Shown here one piece after another: positions 11,173-22,489 of a DNA stretch of 64,000 nucleotides. Source of the DNA: Symsagittifera roscoffensis (Eukaryota > Xenacoelomorpha > Acoela > Convolutidae); NCBI RefSeq assembly GCF_963678635.1, contig NC_087065.1, positions 16,538,572 to 16,602,571 of the forward strand, in the 5' to 3' direction. Position numbers and translations under genes: made by a program. Every line of letters starts with the position of its first letter. Within the stretch, counting starts at the first letter, position 1. Under the pieces are notes generated by a model, which had not been told where the DNA came from, searched no databases, and was given only the letters and a program-made list of their open reading frames with translations.

Positions 11173-11949
11173 TGTGCCATTCTCCCAGATTGGCACAGCG
11201 CAACCTTCTGGCGACACGAAAGAAAACGAATAAAGGCCTTATTAACGAAAAAGTATTGCGAAGGAGGATAGGAAAATTCTAGAATTTTTATTTTCAAAAT
11301 TTCGATCGAAGAGTGAATATTTCTCAGAAATACAACAAAGACGGCCATTTTGACGAAAAAGGACGAAAAAACAGAACAACGACAAATATTGTGGAAAATG
11401 GTCGCACAAGAGACGCAAAACACGAAGCCTCTTATCGTGGCAACAACACACGATAAGACTCTTAGCAGTAGAAATTGGTGGAGAAGGAAGCTTCAGTGGG
11501 GAAGGAATATTCCACGGAACCCTCCCGTGCCACAAATTGGAAGAGATAAGAACGTTATCTCAGGAAGATTACGGGAGCGGAGGCTTGGTCCCCCAGAGAC
11601 TGTTTTATGTGAAGGGACTATATATAACTGACTTTGTATCTACTTGAATGTCGTAGAAGTCTGAATTAACACCGGTATAATTTGATATTTTAGAATATGA
11701 GTAGCTAGAAAGAGGAAAGGGTCAATCCATCTCCAATGGATTTAATATAGAACTGTCACACAAAAACATATTAAAATTGGTTGTTCGAGCCGTGTTTTTA
11801 ATGGCAATCACGTAGTCTGAGGATCCGAGACTCAGCTATGTGGTTGTGTTCGCATGTAAGCGAAAGCTGATCAAAAGTCGTTTGACTGATGGCCTAAAAA
11901 TAGTAACTTTTTACTTAGCCCTGAACAGACCAGAAAATCAACTAGCTAG
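11173..11949 (+). repeat. 3' LTR of element T, left part (interrupted)
   Basis: It starts TGTGCC after TCCGGGGAGTA and carries the LTR landmarks: GGCCATTTT, a TATATATAA at 11619-11627, GAGTAGCTAGAAA, the hairpin with AATCCAT arms at 11724-11742, and a CGTGTTTTTAATGG block. It breaks off at ACTAGCTAG, where the LTR of copy M begins. The missing end lies at 36211-36321. The two parts together make 888 bp, the normal LTR length. Confidence 0.8.
11619..11627 (+). promoter_or_regulatory. TATA-like box in LTR of T
   Basis: TATATATAA lies about 105 bases upstream of the conserved LTR hairpin. Copy M has TTATATAAAC at the matching position in its own orientation. It is a plausible start-site element of the LTR promoter. 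Confidence 0.4.
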
Positions 11950-12870
11950 TGTAACATTCGCCCGGAAGATACATATCGACGGAAAATAAAACTAAGTCCT
12001 AAGACGACTGGCTAACGTCTAAACAGAGCTTTATATGCTTTTCACCGTCTGTACCAAGCCAGTACTTTCGGTGGTCTTTTCTAACATCGGGTCGACAAAA
12101 CGTTACTGCTTTCGGCTTCGGTCAAAACACTCAAATTAACTTAATTACATGCAGAAATAGTGAGCTCATGGCTGGGTCTCAGTATCCCCAGACCATGATA
12201 TCACTCCTAAAAACAGGGCTACTACTTATTGAATTATTATTGTTTTTGTTCAGTAGATAAAAATCATCATCTCCATCGAAGATGGATCAACCCTTTCCCC
12301 CAACTCCTAGCTTCTCATCCTTATCAAAATGAAACCAGTTGTTAATTAAATTCAATTCAGGACATGACAAGAAGCTAAAAGTTTATATAACAGGATAAAA
12401 GTTTCAGTCCCGAAACCCTTCCGGATTCTTGAATCCACTGAATCAAGTATGTTAATCTTGATTTCTCCGTAATCCGGAAGGCTGTCTTCCACCCTTCACC
12501 GTTGTCTGCCACGGCCTTGCAACTATTGTAGCGACACAATAGTTGCAACTCGGAACGTTCTCTGTCAGCTCCGTGATTTGTTGTCGCTTTTATCACAATT
12601 TCCGCACTTCTCGCAATCGCAGCTAATGTTGTTCTGTTGCTTTTCAGCTTTTCTGCCAAAAATGGCCATTTCTGACGTTTCTCAGAAAAGTTACGTAATC
12701 ACTTCGAAAAATTAAAATTTAGGAATTTCGGAATCCTTCAACCTTCACGTTTTGTTCAATCGTTCAAATAACGTTCTTAATCCTCCAAAATCATTAACTC
12801 GGAAGGCTCGCTGCTAAAAATGACTAAACTGCAGAGATTGCATTTTGGCACATTCTGGTCGAATGTCACA
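11950..12870 (-). repeat. 3' LTR of copy M (921 bp)
   Basis: On the + strand it runs from TGTAACATTCGCCC to TCGAATGTCACA. Read in the element's direction it begins TGTGACATTCGA and ends GGGCGAATGTTACA, near-perfect inverted ends. It shares almost its full length with 35331-36210. It has a 38-base segment (about 11968-12005) that the other LTR lacks, an antisense-strand TTATATAAAC at 12381-12390 as TATA candidate, and the conserved hairpin at 12272-12286. Confidence 0.9.
12382..12390 (-). promoter_or_regulatory. TATA-like box in LTR of copy M
   Basis: TTATATAAA is read on the - strand, upstream of the LTR hairpin in element direction. The matching position of the other LTR has lost it (TTAAATAGAC-like), so only this LTR keeps the intact box. 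Confidence 0.35.
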
Positions 12871-13693
12871 TACTCCCCGGACAGTCCGGTCAATGTCCTC
12901 ATTGAATCACGCAATGCTCGTAAAATAGATACAGTGTCATCGAACAGAATTTACAAAATGCACGAAATTACTTTTATCCACGTCACATCGACTCACTGCA
13001 GAATATAATTGGCATCATACCACATCATTATAGCCTTCAAACTCTTTCATTAATCTGCACATTGAGGATATGACCTAAGATAAAACATATTTTCTGACTT
13101 CCAATTTTAATGTCCCGATTAAAAACTTTTTCTCCTAGATTTAAAAGGTGTTGGTTTGCAGGACAGTCCTGCCAACCAACAAGCTAAAAATTATCCTACT
13201 ATGCTTCTTCCCTTCGGAAATCTTGCTTGTTATTGTCCTGAATATTAAAACTAAGAAACTCTGTGGTTAGAAAGAACAATGAAACAATCTCCCTCTTCGA
13301 GAGATTACCCCAGCCTTTCATGTCACCACAAAGTGATCAGTTCTCCTAGCTGATTAAAAACAGTCATGTAGGCTGGAATATTTAAATATACTCCTTCACT
13401 CAAGCCTTTCTAAATAAATAGTAAGTGAGTGTCTCTAAAGCCACTCGACTAAAATCAAAATGCAAATTTATAAATTCAACAATTTCAAAACTCAACTAAA
13501 TGTTTCAGTTTTCAATTACAACTTGGTTGCTTGGTTTCTCACTTGAGTTTTTTCACACACATAAAACAATTCTGAGTTTTAACTTTTTCTTCATCACTCC
13601 TTTGTTTTCTTCTTTTTTCGTCGTTTAGAAGTTCTAAAACTTCTAAATTCTTCTAATTTCGTCTCTTTTTGCATCTGGTTTTTCGGTCATTCG
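12871..13693 (-). other. 3' untranslated region and polypurine tract of copy M
   Basis: No gene is seen between the last ORF and the 3' LTR. The sense strand ends in GTCCGGGGAGTA (12871-12882) directly before the LTR, the likely plus-strand primer. The region is collinear with 10421-11172 of T, so it is conserved beyond what a dead spacer would be. Confidence 0.7.
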
Positions 13694-16090
13694 TCAATGT
13701 TCCATTTCTTCCTCCTGTGATACTGACTCTGCACTCTCAGTTTCCGTATCCTGCAACACGTCGTTAGCTATCCTGACGCTGCTGGAAGCCGTCCTCCAAC
13801 ACTTCTGCTCTTCTACCCTCTGTTTGCAACAAGGTAGGGGATCCACGTTAGATTCTCTGTTCCTGCAGAAGCTGTTGTGGAGACACAACGTCACATTTCT
13901 CTCCAAATCTTCCTTTAACATATCTGCCTTCTCCTTTCCACTACGTTCACTTGTCCTGGAAATTCTTTTCACAGCGGTGGTCACTGCATTCCGATGAGTC
14001 CTCAGAGCTCGCTTGAAAGCTCCTGCTCCAATGTCCAACTGATATTCACTGTACACCTTGCCGTGCTTCGACATATGCTTTTTCGCATATTCGTACAACC
14101 ATGCAGTCATGTTAGCTCTGAACCATGGCATCAATCGTTTTCTTGCCCATATCTTCTTCACTTCCATCGGAATGTTTAGAATTTTGCACATTGTCTCAAA
14201 AAGATCTAAATCTTTTAGACAATCTAACTTCCGCAACTGTTCTCTCGTCGGTGCCTCCTGTCTGTTATTTTCTCTCACATGAGATTCCAGCCATCGTATC
14301 GCCATCATAACTCCCACTATTGTTATGGGCTGTGATGAATCTGGTAAACCCATGGAGAGCAGCTCTCCAGAGTCCCAGATCAACATCAGATTACTACGCT
14401 TGGGATACCACCAGGTCTGCAGCAAGCAGTGGCAAGGAAACTCATCATGTGTCAACATGATGCTCCTCCAATTACGTTTTCCCGAAGCTTCCAGTAATGG
14501 TTCCACTTCCATCATCACTCGGTGGACTTCATCATTCTCATCTACTGCATTGTTATCTGTGACAGTTGATCCTCTCTGTTTCTGTCTCTCAAAGTCACTG
14601 AAGTTCCCGCTCACATATCCCATGAACTTCTTTCCTAGTATTGACTCCAATTCTTCCTTGGTTCTCTCTGGAACTGCTGAGAACATCTTACACAGCAACT
14701 CGTATGACTTCTCGGACATTCTCGCCAGTCTCACACACTTTGGCACTGAGAAGGCTTGATCCACAATCGTTCTTGTACTCTTCACGTCCACAGCTACGAA
14801 ATGTACAGGATATCTGCTCTTGCACATTGGAGCCAATGTTGAACCCACCAAATATCGTGCTCCTGATGATCTACAATAAGTCTCACTGTGTCTGATGTTC
14901 ATTTCCGTCTCGATCGCTTCCCTCCATTTTCCTATGTATTTCTGCTCAGTCTGCAGAACTCCTGGGAATACTTCTACACTGATGGCTGTGACCATCTCAT
15001 GTTTCTGTTCTAGATTCAATAGTGACTCTAAAGAACTAAACATGCTGTAGAATCCTAGTGCGGTCACTAGATTCACATCGGTTCCTCCATGGCAATCTGC
15101 TATCAGTTCCGTTTCTGTTCTTGCTTTCATCACTACGTTTCCAAACAATACCGTCAATTGCTTGTGTTGTTTCTCCAGGGTCTTCACACAGACCAGACTT
15201 CCACAAACGTGACCCTCCAGTCCACAGACTTCCGCCAGACAGCTACCAGGTTTGACCCAGTCTTCTGGTCCCCAGCCAGGCAACTCCACTTTATCTTCTC
15301 CGTTGCTCTTAGAGGCCGTTATCATCACATTATTTATGATGTTGAGGTCACGCAGGTTACAGTCTGCATTCAGTTCCCTCCGTACGTCTTGCGTCGCCCG
15401 TAATATCGAGTCAGCGTTGGGACTAGGACACCATGATGGCCTCATCAATTCCCACACTGCCATCAAGCTCGTTCTCAGTAATTCATCTGAGAATCCCAAC
15501 CCAAACTTCACTCTTTTGTCGGATTTTGGTACTGATGGTGCAGTCACCTCTTCTTCCAAGACCAGTCCCAATTTGGCCTGTGGATTGTTAACGCTCTTAA
15601 TCGTTACAATTCTGGACGTCCAGGATCTTAGCAACACCGCCTGCTCATAATCGAAGAAGCAATCGCGTATGTCTTCACTCAGGAAAGGATTGTACGCTAT
15701 CCCTATGATCCTGGATACGTAGCTATACGATTTCTTCTTGACCGGTCCACAGTATTCACTGGATTTCGGCAATGCTCCCATAGATTCTTTAGCGAGTCTC
15801 AGCTCCTTGTTTGAAAATCTCCTGATTTCGTCTATCTTTCTCATGGGTTCTAGCTCCTCGGGTTCTTTCATGTTCACCCTCATCGGTTTACTTTGCTGCA
15901 TATCCAGCAGTGCTAGCAAGAATAAGGCTTTTGCTCGCTCATCGCCTTCCCTCAACATTTTAACACAGGTGTTTAATGCAGGTACTGAAATCTGCTCTAT
16001 CAGGAATCGAATGAAACAGAGAGCGTCTCTCCGCTTCGCACACGCTACTGCTGCTCCCTCCTGGACTATCAGATCCCTCAGGTTCGTCAT
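13694..16090 (-). CDS. Cys/His-containing terminal accessory protein, 798 aa (copy M)
   Basis: The ORF is intact from an ATG that overlaps the preceding stop (ATGA, 16090-16087). I know no family for it. Visible features are KIDEIRRF (residues ~85-95), YSYVSRIIGIAYNPF (~120-135), LMRPSWCP (~215), a C-x4-C-x4-H-x-C-x4-C cluster (~282-301) that looks like a zinc site, VNLVTALGF (~345), CVRLARMS (~455), CHCLLQTWWYP (~565-575), a Trp-rich helix PWFRANMTAWLY (~665-676), CLHNSFCRNRES (~745) and an acidic tail. No signal peptide or membrane segment is evident, so it does not look like an envelope protein. Copy A keeps the same landmarks and identical Cys/His spacing despite strong divergence. It is the last ORF before the 3' untranslated region. 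Confidence 0.75.
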   Translation of the reverse strand: MTNLRDLIVQEGAAVACAKRRDALCFIRFLIEQISVPALNTCVKMLREGDERAKALFLLALLDMQQSKPMRVNMKEPEELEPMRKIDEIRRFSNKELRLAKESMGALPKSSEYCGPVKKKSYSYVSRIIGIAYNPFLSEDIRDCFFDYEQAVLLRSWTSRIVTIKSVNNPQAKLGLVLEEEVTAPSVPKSDKRVKFGLGFSDELLRTSLMAVWELMRPSWCPSPNADSILRATQDVRRELNADCNLRDLNIINNVMITASKSNGEDKVELPGWGPEDWVKPGSCLAEVCGLEGHVCGSLVCVKTLEKQHKQLTVLFGNVVMKARTETELIADCHGGTDVNLVTALGFYSMFSSLESLLNLEQKHEMVTAISVEVFPGVLQTEQKYIGKWREAIETEMNIRHSETYCRSSGARYLVGSTLAPMCKSRYPVHFVAVDVKSTRTIVDQAFSVPKCVRLARMSEKSYELLCKMFSAVPERTKEELESILGKKFMGYVSGNFSDFERQKQRGSTVTDNNAVDENDEVHRVMMEVEPLLEASGKRNWRSIMLTHDEFPCHCLLQTWWYPKRSNLMLIWDSGELLSMGLPDSSQPITIVGVMMAIRWLESHVRENNRQEAPTREQLRKLDCLKDLDLFETMCKILNIPMEVKKIWARKRLMPWFRANMTAWLYEYAKKHMSKHGKVYSEYQLDIGAGAFKRALRTHRNAVTTAVKRISRTSERSGKEKADMLKEDLERNVTLCLHNSFCRNRESNVDPLPCCKQRVEEQKCWRTASSSVRIANDVLQDTETESAESVSQEEEMEH

Positions 16091-17705
16091 AAGGAAAACC
16101 TTCTCTTCTTTCGACCTCTTCTCTTCCTTTCTTCTGAATCATACTCTTCGCGAGTCAGTCCCATCATGCACCAGGCGAACCTGAGTTGTAACTCTGTCCT
16201 TACGTAAGGTACTGCCACGAGAGCATGTATTTTTGGCGTAGTCCTCATTTCTTCTTCGAAATACCTTAATACTACTGATTTCCATGGAAGGCTCACCAAC
16301 TGCTCCATTGTTTCTGCCTGTATGTCAGACGACGCTAAAGTCCCGTACGCCTTCTGCTTGAGGGTGGTGCCTTGCAACATCGTTTCCAGATAACCCTCCA
16401 TGGCTTTACCATCTTCCAGGGCCATCACATACCCTCTAGCCGAGTTTCGGTATTCCATCATCTCCATGTATCCACCGGTGGGTTCATCTATCGACACAGT
16501 CTCCGACACTGTTAGTCGGTTATATTCCACTGATACTAGTTGTCCTGCGACACTTCCCTTTCCGTGATTCATGGGAGATGACTTAAAGTCTTTCATTGTG
16601 CTCTCTCCACATTGACTGAGTATTTCCATTTCTAAGGTTGCTCCAGTCAGAGTGCGGTCACTCCTTTTGGATTTATAACCTGTTGACTTTATCCCCGCCA
16701 TGAGAATGGGTGGCACCATCGCTACATCAGTTAACATTTTATCTGTGCCAGACAGTTGATAATCACCTTGCCCCAAATCCATGACCTCCTCAACTCGTTT
16801 CCTTTTCGCTGAGTTAATAGATTTCATTGATATTTCTGAATCCACCTTCGTCTTTCCAACTCTCCTCGGCATCACTCTGCTGCCTAACTTCATCTTCATT
16901 GCATTGATTTTGTCAATCACCAATTTTGATCGCATCGTCCCTCTCCTGGTTCTCGACAGATACACCACCTCTCCTTTATCGTCCTGCGGTGTCATCTTGA
17001 TGGGAGAATTCGCTTCACTTTCATCAGTGGCCGAGTCGATCAACAACTCACTCAGTCTCCCTTCACAATCATCAAGCTTGTCAAGGACTTCTCTCATCAA
17101 GGGTTGGTTGAGACCCGTTTTCAGAATGGACTGGGTCCCATAGCTTTGAACCACGGTCCAGACTTCTTCCATAAACGCCACTCTGTCCAGTTTGCATCCC
17201 GTCCTACTCTCGTGGTCTCGGTGATGTACTTCCAATTCTTCTTCGGGCAGCGTTCCCAAGAAAGGTACTCTGGCTGAGGCCTCTATTCTTCTCCTCCTAG
17301 GTGATTCCATGCGATTCTCTGGTCGTTATTTCTTGAATTGCCAGGAGAGCTGCTCTCCGGCAAATTCCGTTTCATTCCCATAAAGGCTGACGGAGGCTCC
17401 AGTGTCGAGATGCCTTCATCCGCTGGCTCAGTCGTTTCCAACGTATCTGCATTGTTCTCAAGATCACTGAATATATTGAAATCCAGGCTCGATGTTCCTC
17501 CTGTCGATGCCCTGTCGTCTTCCCCACCAGCTTGATCTTGTTGCATGGGTTCTTCGGTTTGACGGCTTCCTCCCTGTCCGTCATCTCCTTCTGACTTATC
17601 CTTGTTCGAGCTCGATGGTCCTTTTTCATCATTGTCGGCTTCTTCCTGGAATCTCGGTATGAGCAATGTACCGGCCGATTTATCTTCCTCTTCTCCATGG
17701 ACCAC
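16087..17705 (-). pseudogene. Charged accessory protein (copy M), frameshifted
   Basis: Two overlapping frames, 17705-17283 (acidic, Ser/Glu/Asp-rich) and 17310-16087 (407 residues, basic patches such as KRKRVEE and a C-terminal RKRRGRKKRR), correspond to the copy A pair 5009-5839 and 5887-6585. The shift lies between 17310 and 17283. Neither frame has an obvious upstream ATG at the very start: the first begins at GTG, while the copy A homologue has ATG. The C-terminal stop overlaps the start codon of the next ORF. The basic tail suggests nucleic-acid contact or nuclear import; this is inference. No known family is recognised. Confidence 0.5.
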
Positions 17706-20700
17706 TTTGATTTCTTCGCAGCCGAAGGGTTAGGCAGTATTGCAGTATTCCTCCCACTTTCATCTCCTGTTTTACGCTAGTCAGGATTAATGAGGCTTCA
17801 GGCAATTCGATCCTGCCTCTCATCCTCATCGGAGCTAAGCCTAATCCCTTCCACTCCTCATCAAATATTCCAGGCTTGGGAGTCGCGGCGTTGCTTATTC
17901 GCCTTCTCGTCTTTTGATCTGTATATGCAAATCGTGTGTATTGTAACACGGCGGCATTTCTCCCTACAAAATATGGATCCATCGTTCCCACGAAATTCCC
18001 TACTCTCCTTTCGTTGGTTTCGAATGCTCTCAATCTAGGAGTTTGTACCACGGAGACTGCTCCGAGCAACATCCTTCTTATCAGAGGGAATTCAGGGATT
18101 GCCTCCGGCAGCTTCTTGTAATCGCCCCAGTCCTTCGTCTCTTCTATCACTTTGTGATATGCTGCAGTGAGACGAGGCACTCTGGTTATTCCACCATTCG
18201 TTTTATCATAGGGTCTCAGATTCCAAAGCCTCGGAAACACTTCAATGTGTCCTCTTTCCACTTCTCCCATGCGATCACGGAAGTGATCGTCAAAATTGAT
18301 GACTGTCATCTCTGGCTCCGATATTTTCGCAAATAACAGATCTTCACTCATGAGCTCCCGCAATGTGTGCTGCTCACACCAGTTCAGTGTACTACCGTCC
18401 ACTGCCGATAAGAGGTTCAGGTGCAGCACCGACCTCCTATATGCTTCCACTTTAACGTCAGGGAACGCAAACGTGACTGCTGGTCCATAGATCACCGTTA
18501 CAAACTCCGTGACTCCTCTGATCGGCGCCAAGGGATCGGTTCTCATAGCCAAGCTCAGATCGGTTAACAGCGGCATGCCTCCAACATGTCGTCTAACATC
18601 TTCCTCTCTTTCAATCGTCTCGTCTTCTCCCGTTTCAAAGCGATTTTGTTGTAAGAGATACTGGATAAGAGTGTGTCTCAGGTCTCTTATCTTGTTCCAC
18701 GAGTCCGTGGATTTCTTCATATCCAAGTTCCTCACTCTCTCTCTCTCATCTGCTCTGGACAACGTGCCAGTTTCATCAGTCCTCCCAAGTTTCCGTGGGT
18801 AATTGCAATCAATGTCAGAAGTCCGTCTAGCCGCAGGTTCTGGATTCCATCAGTGAGCAGTATCGCCGGTCCCTTCACGAAACTTTCTGCTCTAAATGTC
18901 ACGAACAAGGCTATTAGTTCCACTATCGACACTTCCACTACTGCTTGGAGGAATTCTTTTATCAAGTAGTGCGAGACTTTCGGGTAGACTTTTGCCAAGA
19001 AGGACGCGGTCCATCCGGCTCCCAACCCTTCCAACATGCTGTCTGTCCGTTCAAAGCCCTCCTGTCCCTTCACTTCCTGGGTACAGAAGGTTTCCAGAGT
19101 AATCTGACACATTCTGTTCACAAGTTCAGCGGTCTTTTCTCCGGCATTTTCCGCCAGGTTCACCTCCTTCAACAAGTAGGCATGTATCTTTGTGATCATC
19201 ACGGGGCCTTGCTCAAAAGCATCTGCACCCAATGCCGCTACTCTAGGGTTCAGGTGTAGCCACTGGTTGGCTTCCGGCTTGGTTGTCAGAACCATCGCCT
19301 CCAAGTGAGCTCTCGTCTCTAGTGAATTTTTCCTTCTTGTGTCTTCACCTGCCACTTCCATTGCTCGGAACCATAAGTCATTGGACATCGCCGCGATCAC
19401 TCGATGGTCGTCGTCTATTCCCGGTTTCAGTTTGAGCTGTCGACTGAAATTGGACAGTTCCAACCCCAGAAGCTCGTCCAACACTAACATGTGTAGCGCA
19501 TGGTCCTTGAGTCCTCTCATCGCGTTTGAGATATCTGACCACACTGCAGGCAGTTCAGCCTTAAGTGGCCTCAGGTTCTCCATCTCTATCATGCGATTCG
19601 GGGCTGATATGATCACATCATATTTTCCTTACGAAAGTAAGGCCACAATCGCATACACAAATTTCAGTCCATCCGGGAGATGTGCATATCCCGGAGACAA
19701 CGCAAATACTACTCTCAGTGTCACTTTAGTGAATGACCCCTCTTTCGTCGCATCCACTACTTCACCCATCGTTTCAAGGATATCCTTTATCGCTGGCCAT
19801 ACAGCGTTCTCTGCCGTTGTAGGATCTCTGAGTCTGCTCAGAAAACCTCTACTGTGTAGATGGTCGTTGATGCCAGCGAACACGATCGTAATTGGGTTCA
19901 TGTCCGTCTGCCTTTGTACCCCTATAGCCAGAGATATCGATTGCAGTAGGTCCAGGTCGACCGCTGCCAACATTATGACGTCCGGCCAAAACAGAGACTT
20001 GGAGCTGTACACGAACTCTGAATTCGCTACTATCATAATCTTGGCCTTCCCCATTTCTGCTTTGTCATAGGCGGCGAAGATGGTCTCATCTTTCTTTATC
20101 GCTTTCAATCCGCCGTATCTTTGGGCATCACCATCTTGATTCACTAGTTTTGGGTATATTCTCTCCTTCACATGACCAGGGGGTGAGCTTACTTGCCTGA
20201 ATATCTTCACGTGTTGTCCAATCGGCGCTCTCGTCGTCAGGAATCTTCCTGGTCTCTCTTCACGATTCCCCTCATCATGATTCAACCTCACATCTTGCAA
20301 TGGTCTCGCATTCACTGGCCCCATTGTGTTGTTAGAGGGCAGTCCCTCTAAGTCAGCAAATCTCAAGGCCGTCGTGGAGCTGAAATTTATGCTAGCGGCT
20401 ATCAACCAGTCTACGCCGGTTATCGAGTACAATCTGGTGACGGATAGCGTCGCTTCATTTAGCATCCTCCTCGCATCGTCGATGAAGCTTACCCTCTGGA
20501 GATCCAGCTTCATTAGCTCATCTTTGTATATATGCCAGGGAGACGGTATGGGTCTTGACCACATCAACGAGCCTCTGCTCGGACGTCTCTCCTCTCGACT
20601 GGTACTTGTCGTCTCCGATCTAGTGTCCGATCTAGTGTCCGATCTAGACGTGCCGGCTGTCTCTTCGATTGGATTGACAGGTCCTATCCTTCTCCTAGGA

Positions 20701-21572
20701 TGGATGGTCCTCCTCATCGGCGCTTCTCCCAATCGATCTGGTACGTCTGTCCTCTGACCTGGTTCGCTGGAGCTTTGTTGCCTGTAGTTCGTGACGGCCG
20801 GGACCGTACCCAAGCGTGTTTCCAAGCTAGGAGGCACAAAGGTGGTAATCACCGCGTCACTCACTGTTCCTTCCTCTTTCAGCACTCCTGTGTCAAAGAG
20901 TTCTGCTTCCAGCTCGTCCAACCGCACTTGGAAGACTCGATTCAACCAAGCTTGTCCTTCGATACTGTCGAAGTGGATGCCGTCCGTGGTCAGTCTGGCC
21001 TGATCCATAGCTCTCAACTCATGTTCGATGTCCATGAGGATCATTCTTCCGGCATTCCGACTTGCGAGGTTCCTCAAGATGTTATTCCACCTGACGACTC
21101 CTTCGTTGTGCCTTCTTCCTGATGCTGTCAGGCTTCTCGTACTCATTGGCACAGTGCAAACGGTCAGTACCGCGCAATTGAATTTCTGCCAGAGGGTAGT
21201 AAACAAACACACCATCATTGACTCCCATAGCGCTTCCTGCTCATCTGAACCTCTGGAGATGTCATTCGTCCCAACTAAGATCATCACATTGGGGATCCTC
21301 CCTGGATTCATCAGTTCCACCATTCGATATAACTGGGCTATCGTCGCGCCTCCAAAGGCCATCACCGTGGTGACCCACGAGGTCCTCAAATTCGACAGCA
21401 CTCTGACCAAGCTGTCTCCCAGTATCAGATGAGATGTCCCGAGTGGTGGTTGCTGCAGATTTACTGCCGGGCTCCAAGTCGCTCGATCCACGTCACTTAT
21501 CCCCTGTCTGATCACGGTCTGGGAGAGTCCTACTCTGCCCGTGTCGTCAATCGTTCCATAGGGTGCAGTCAC
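17680..21572 (-). pseudogene. SGNH/GDSL-hydrolase-like large protein (copy M)
   Basis: The frame from 21572 (GTG, overlapping the upstream stop by 4 bases) shows the SGNH blocks in order: GDSLV with nucleophile Ser (near 21415), FGGAT, VGTND (near 21268) and DGIHFD (near 20980). These are the catalytic Ser, Gly, Asn and Asp-x-x-His. A low-complexity linker with repeated RSDT follows (about 20600-20660). A second SGNH-like block, FAGINDHL (near 19870), precedes SPGYAHLP, SAPNRM, VLDELLGLELSNFSRQ and a long C-terminal region. The ~1,300-residue reading frame is broken by an in-frame TAA at 19631-19629 and by a shift in the GA-repeat near 18740. Copy A has the same domain order. GDSL-type ORFs are known as captured extras in some rotifer retroelements. 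Confidence 0.7.
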
Positions 21573-22489
21573 CCCGGACCTGGCGCATTCTTGTTAGCGA
21601 CCAGTCTTCCAGCTGTCTCTATCAGCTTCCTCATTGTCTGTTCCACGACGGGGTCACCCAAGGTGTCACTAGGATCCGGGATTATTACTCGATTTGTCTC
21701 TGCTCGGAGCCGTGTCTCCGTTGTTTGACTCATTTCTCGAGGCGTCAAGAGCTCCATCGGGGACTGCCCACGAGGAATATCCCTTGCAGGTATCAGTTTC
21801 TCCACGGCCGTTGTCAACGCCATCTGTTCCCATCGCTCTTTGTAGTCCTGCCTCAAGCGCTCAATCTCTTGACCCTGCTTTTTGTTGCAGTCTTCAAACA
21901 ACTTTCTCCATATGTCTCGATCTTCCTCTATCTGGAGCATACTTTTGGTCATCTCGTCCAGCTCCTTCTTCGTACTTTTCAGTTCATCGTTCATCTCATC
22001 CAGATCTTGCATGGTTTGGTTCGTCTGAACCTTCTGTCCTACTTTAGCCCTTTTTGGTGGCACAGCTGCTCTCAGTGGTGAACCAGAGGTCGCCTCGCTG
22101 TTCATCTCCCGATGCATTCTCGTCAGCCCAGGTTTGGGCTTGGAGGGCATTGGCATCTCACCTGGTTGGTAGGTCCTAGAACTTCCCAGTCCAGGCTCAT
22201 TCGCCAAGTCACTCCCTGAGAGAGCCCCGTTTCTCCACCTCATCACTCTCATGTTCGGGCGGTCTAGTACTCCCCTTTCTCCATATGCTGCCATCAACAG
22301 GACTTCCGTGGGGCGGTCCCCACGGTTGTCGTGCCCCAAGATGTTGATCAGGGCGGTCAGCAATATGACTACCTCTGGGTCCTCCAGAGCGAAGTCCCGA
22401 TCGATCAGCCGACGATAGATCGCATCTATCATCGGTCCTACATATGCCTCTGCCAGGTCCATCAATTCATCTAAGTTGAAATTTTCCAT
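21569..22489 (-). CDS. Coiled-coil accessory protein, ~306 aa (copy M)
   Basis: I chose the ATG at 22489 (MENFNLDEL) over the upstream TTG-started frame at 22528. The N-terminal ~100 residues look helical (LMDLAEAYVGPMIDAIYRRL). A proline-rich hinge follows (GEMPMPSKPKPG), then ~90 residues of heptad-like, charged sequence (MNDELKSTKKELDEMTKSM), a clear coiled coil. Copy A keeps the same plan. The stop TGA at 21571-21569 overlaps the GTG that opens the SGNH frame, and that frame is -1 relative to this one, so translation may be coupled or frameshifted. It lacks Zn knuckles and any membrane segment. A scaffold or partner role is only a guess. Confidence 0.6.
   Translation of the reverse strand: MENFNLDELMDLAEAYVGPMIDAIYRRLIDRDFALEDPEVVILLTALINILGHDNRGDRPTEVLLMAAYGERGVLDRPNMRVMRWRNGALSGSDLANEPGLGSSRTYQPGEMPMPSKPKPGLTRMHREMNSEATSGSPLRAAVPPKRAKVGQKVQTNQTMQDLDEMNDELKSTKKELDEMTKSMLQIEEDRDIWRKLFEDCNKKQGQEIERLRQDYKERWEQMALTTAVEKLIPARDIPRGQSPMELLTPREMSQTTETRLRAETNRVIIPDPSDTLGDPVVEQTMRKLIETAGRLVANKNAPGPG

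Noticed and set aside
12375-12659. 94-residue ORF on the - strand inside the copy M LTR
   Set aside because: It lies in the LTR and its frame is not kept in the other LTR, where this stretch is one of the most diverged; taken as a shadow.
13694-21572. An envelope glycoprotein among the accessory ORFs of copy M
   Set aside because: I saw no signal peptide, fusion peptide or transmembrane segment in any of them.
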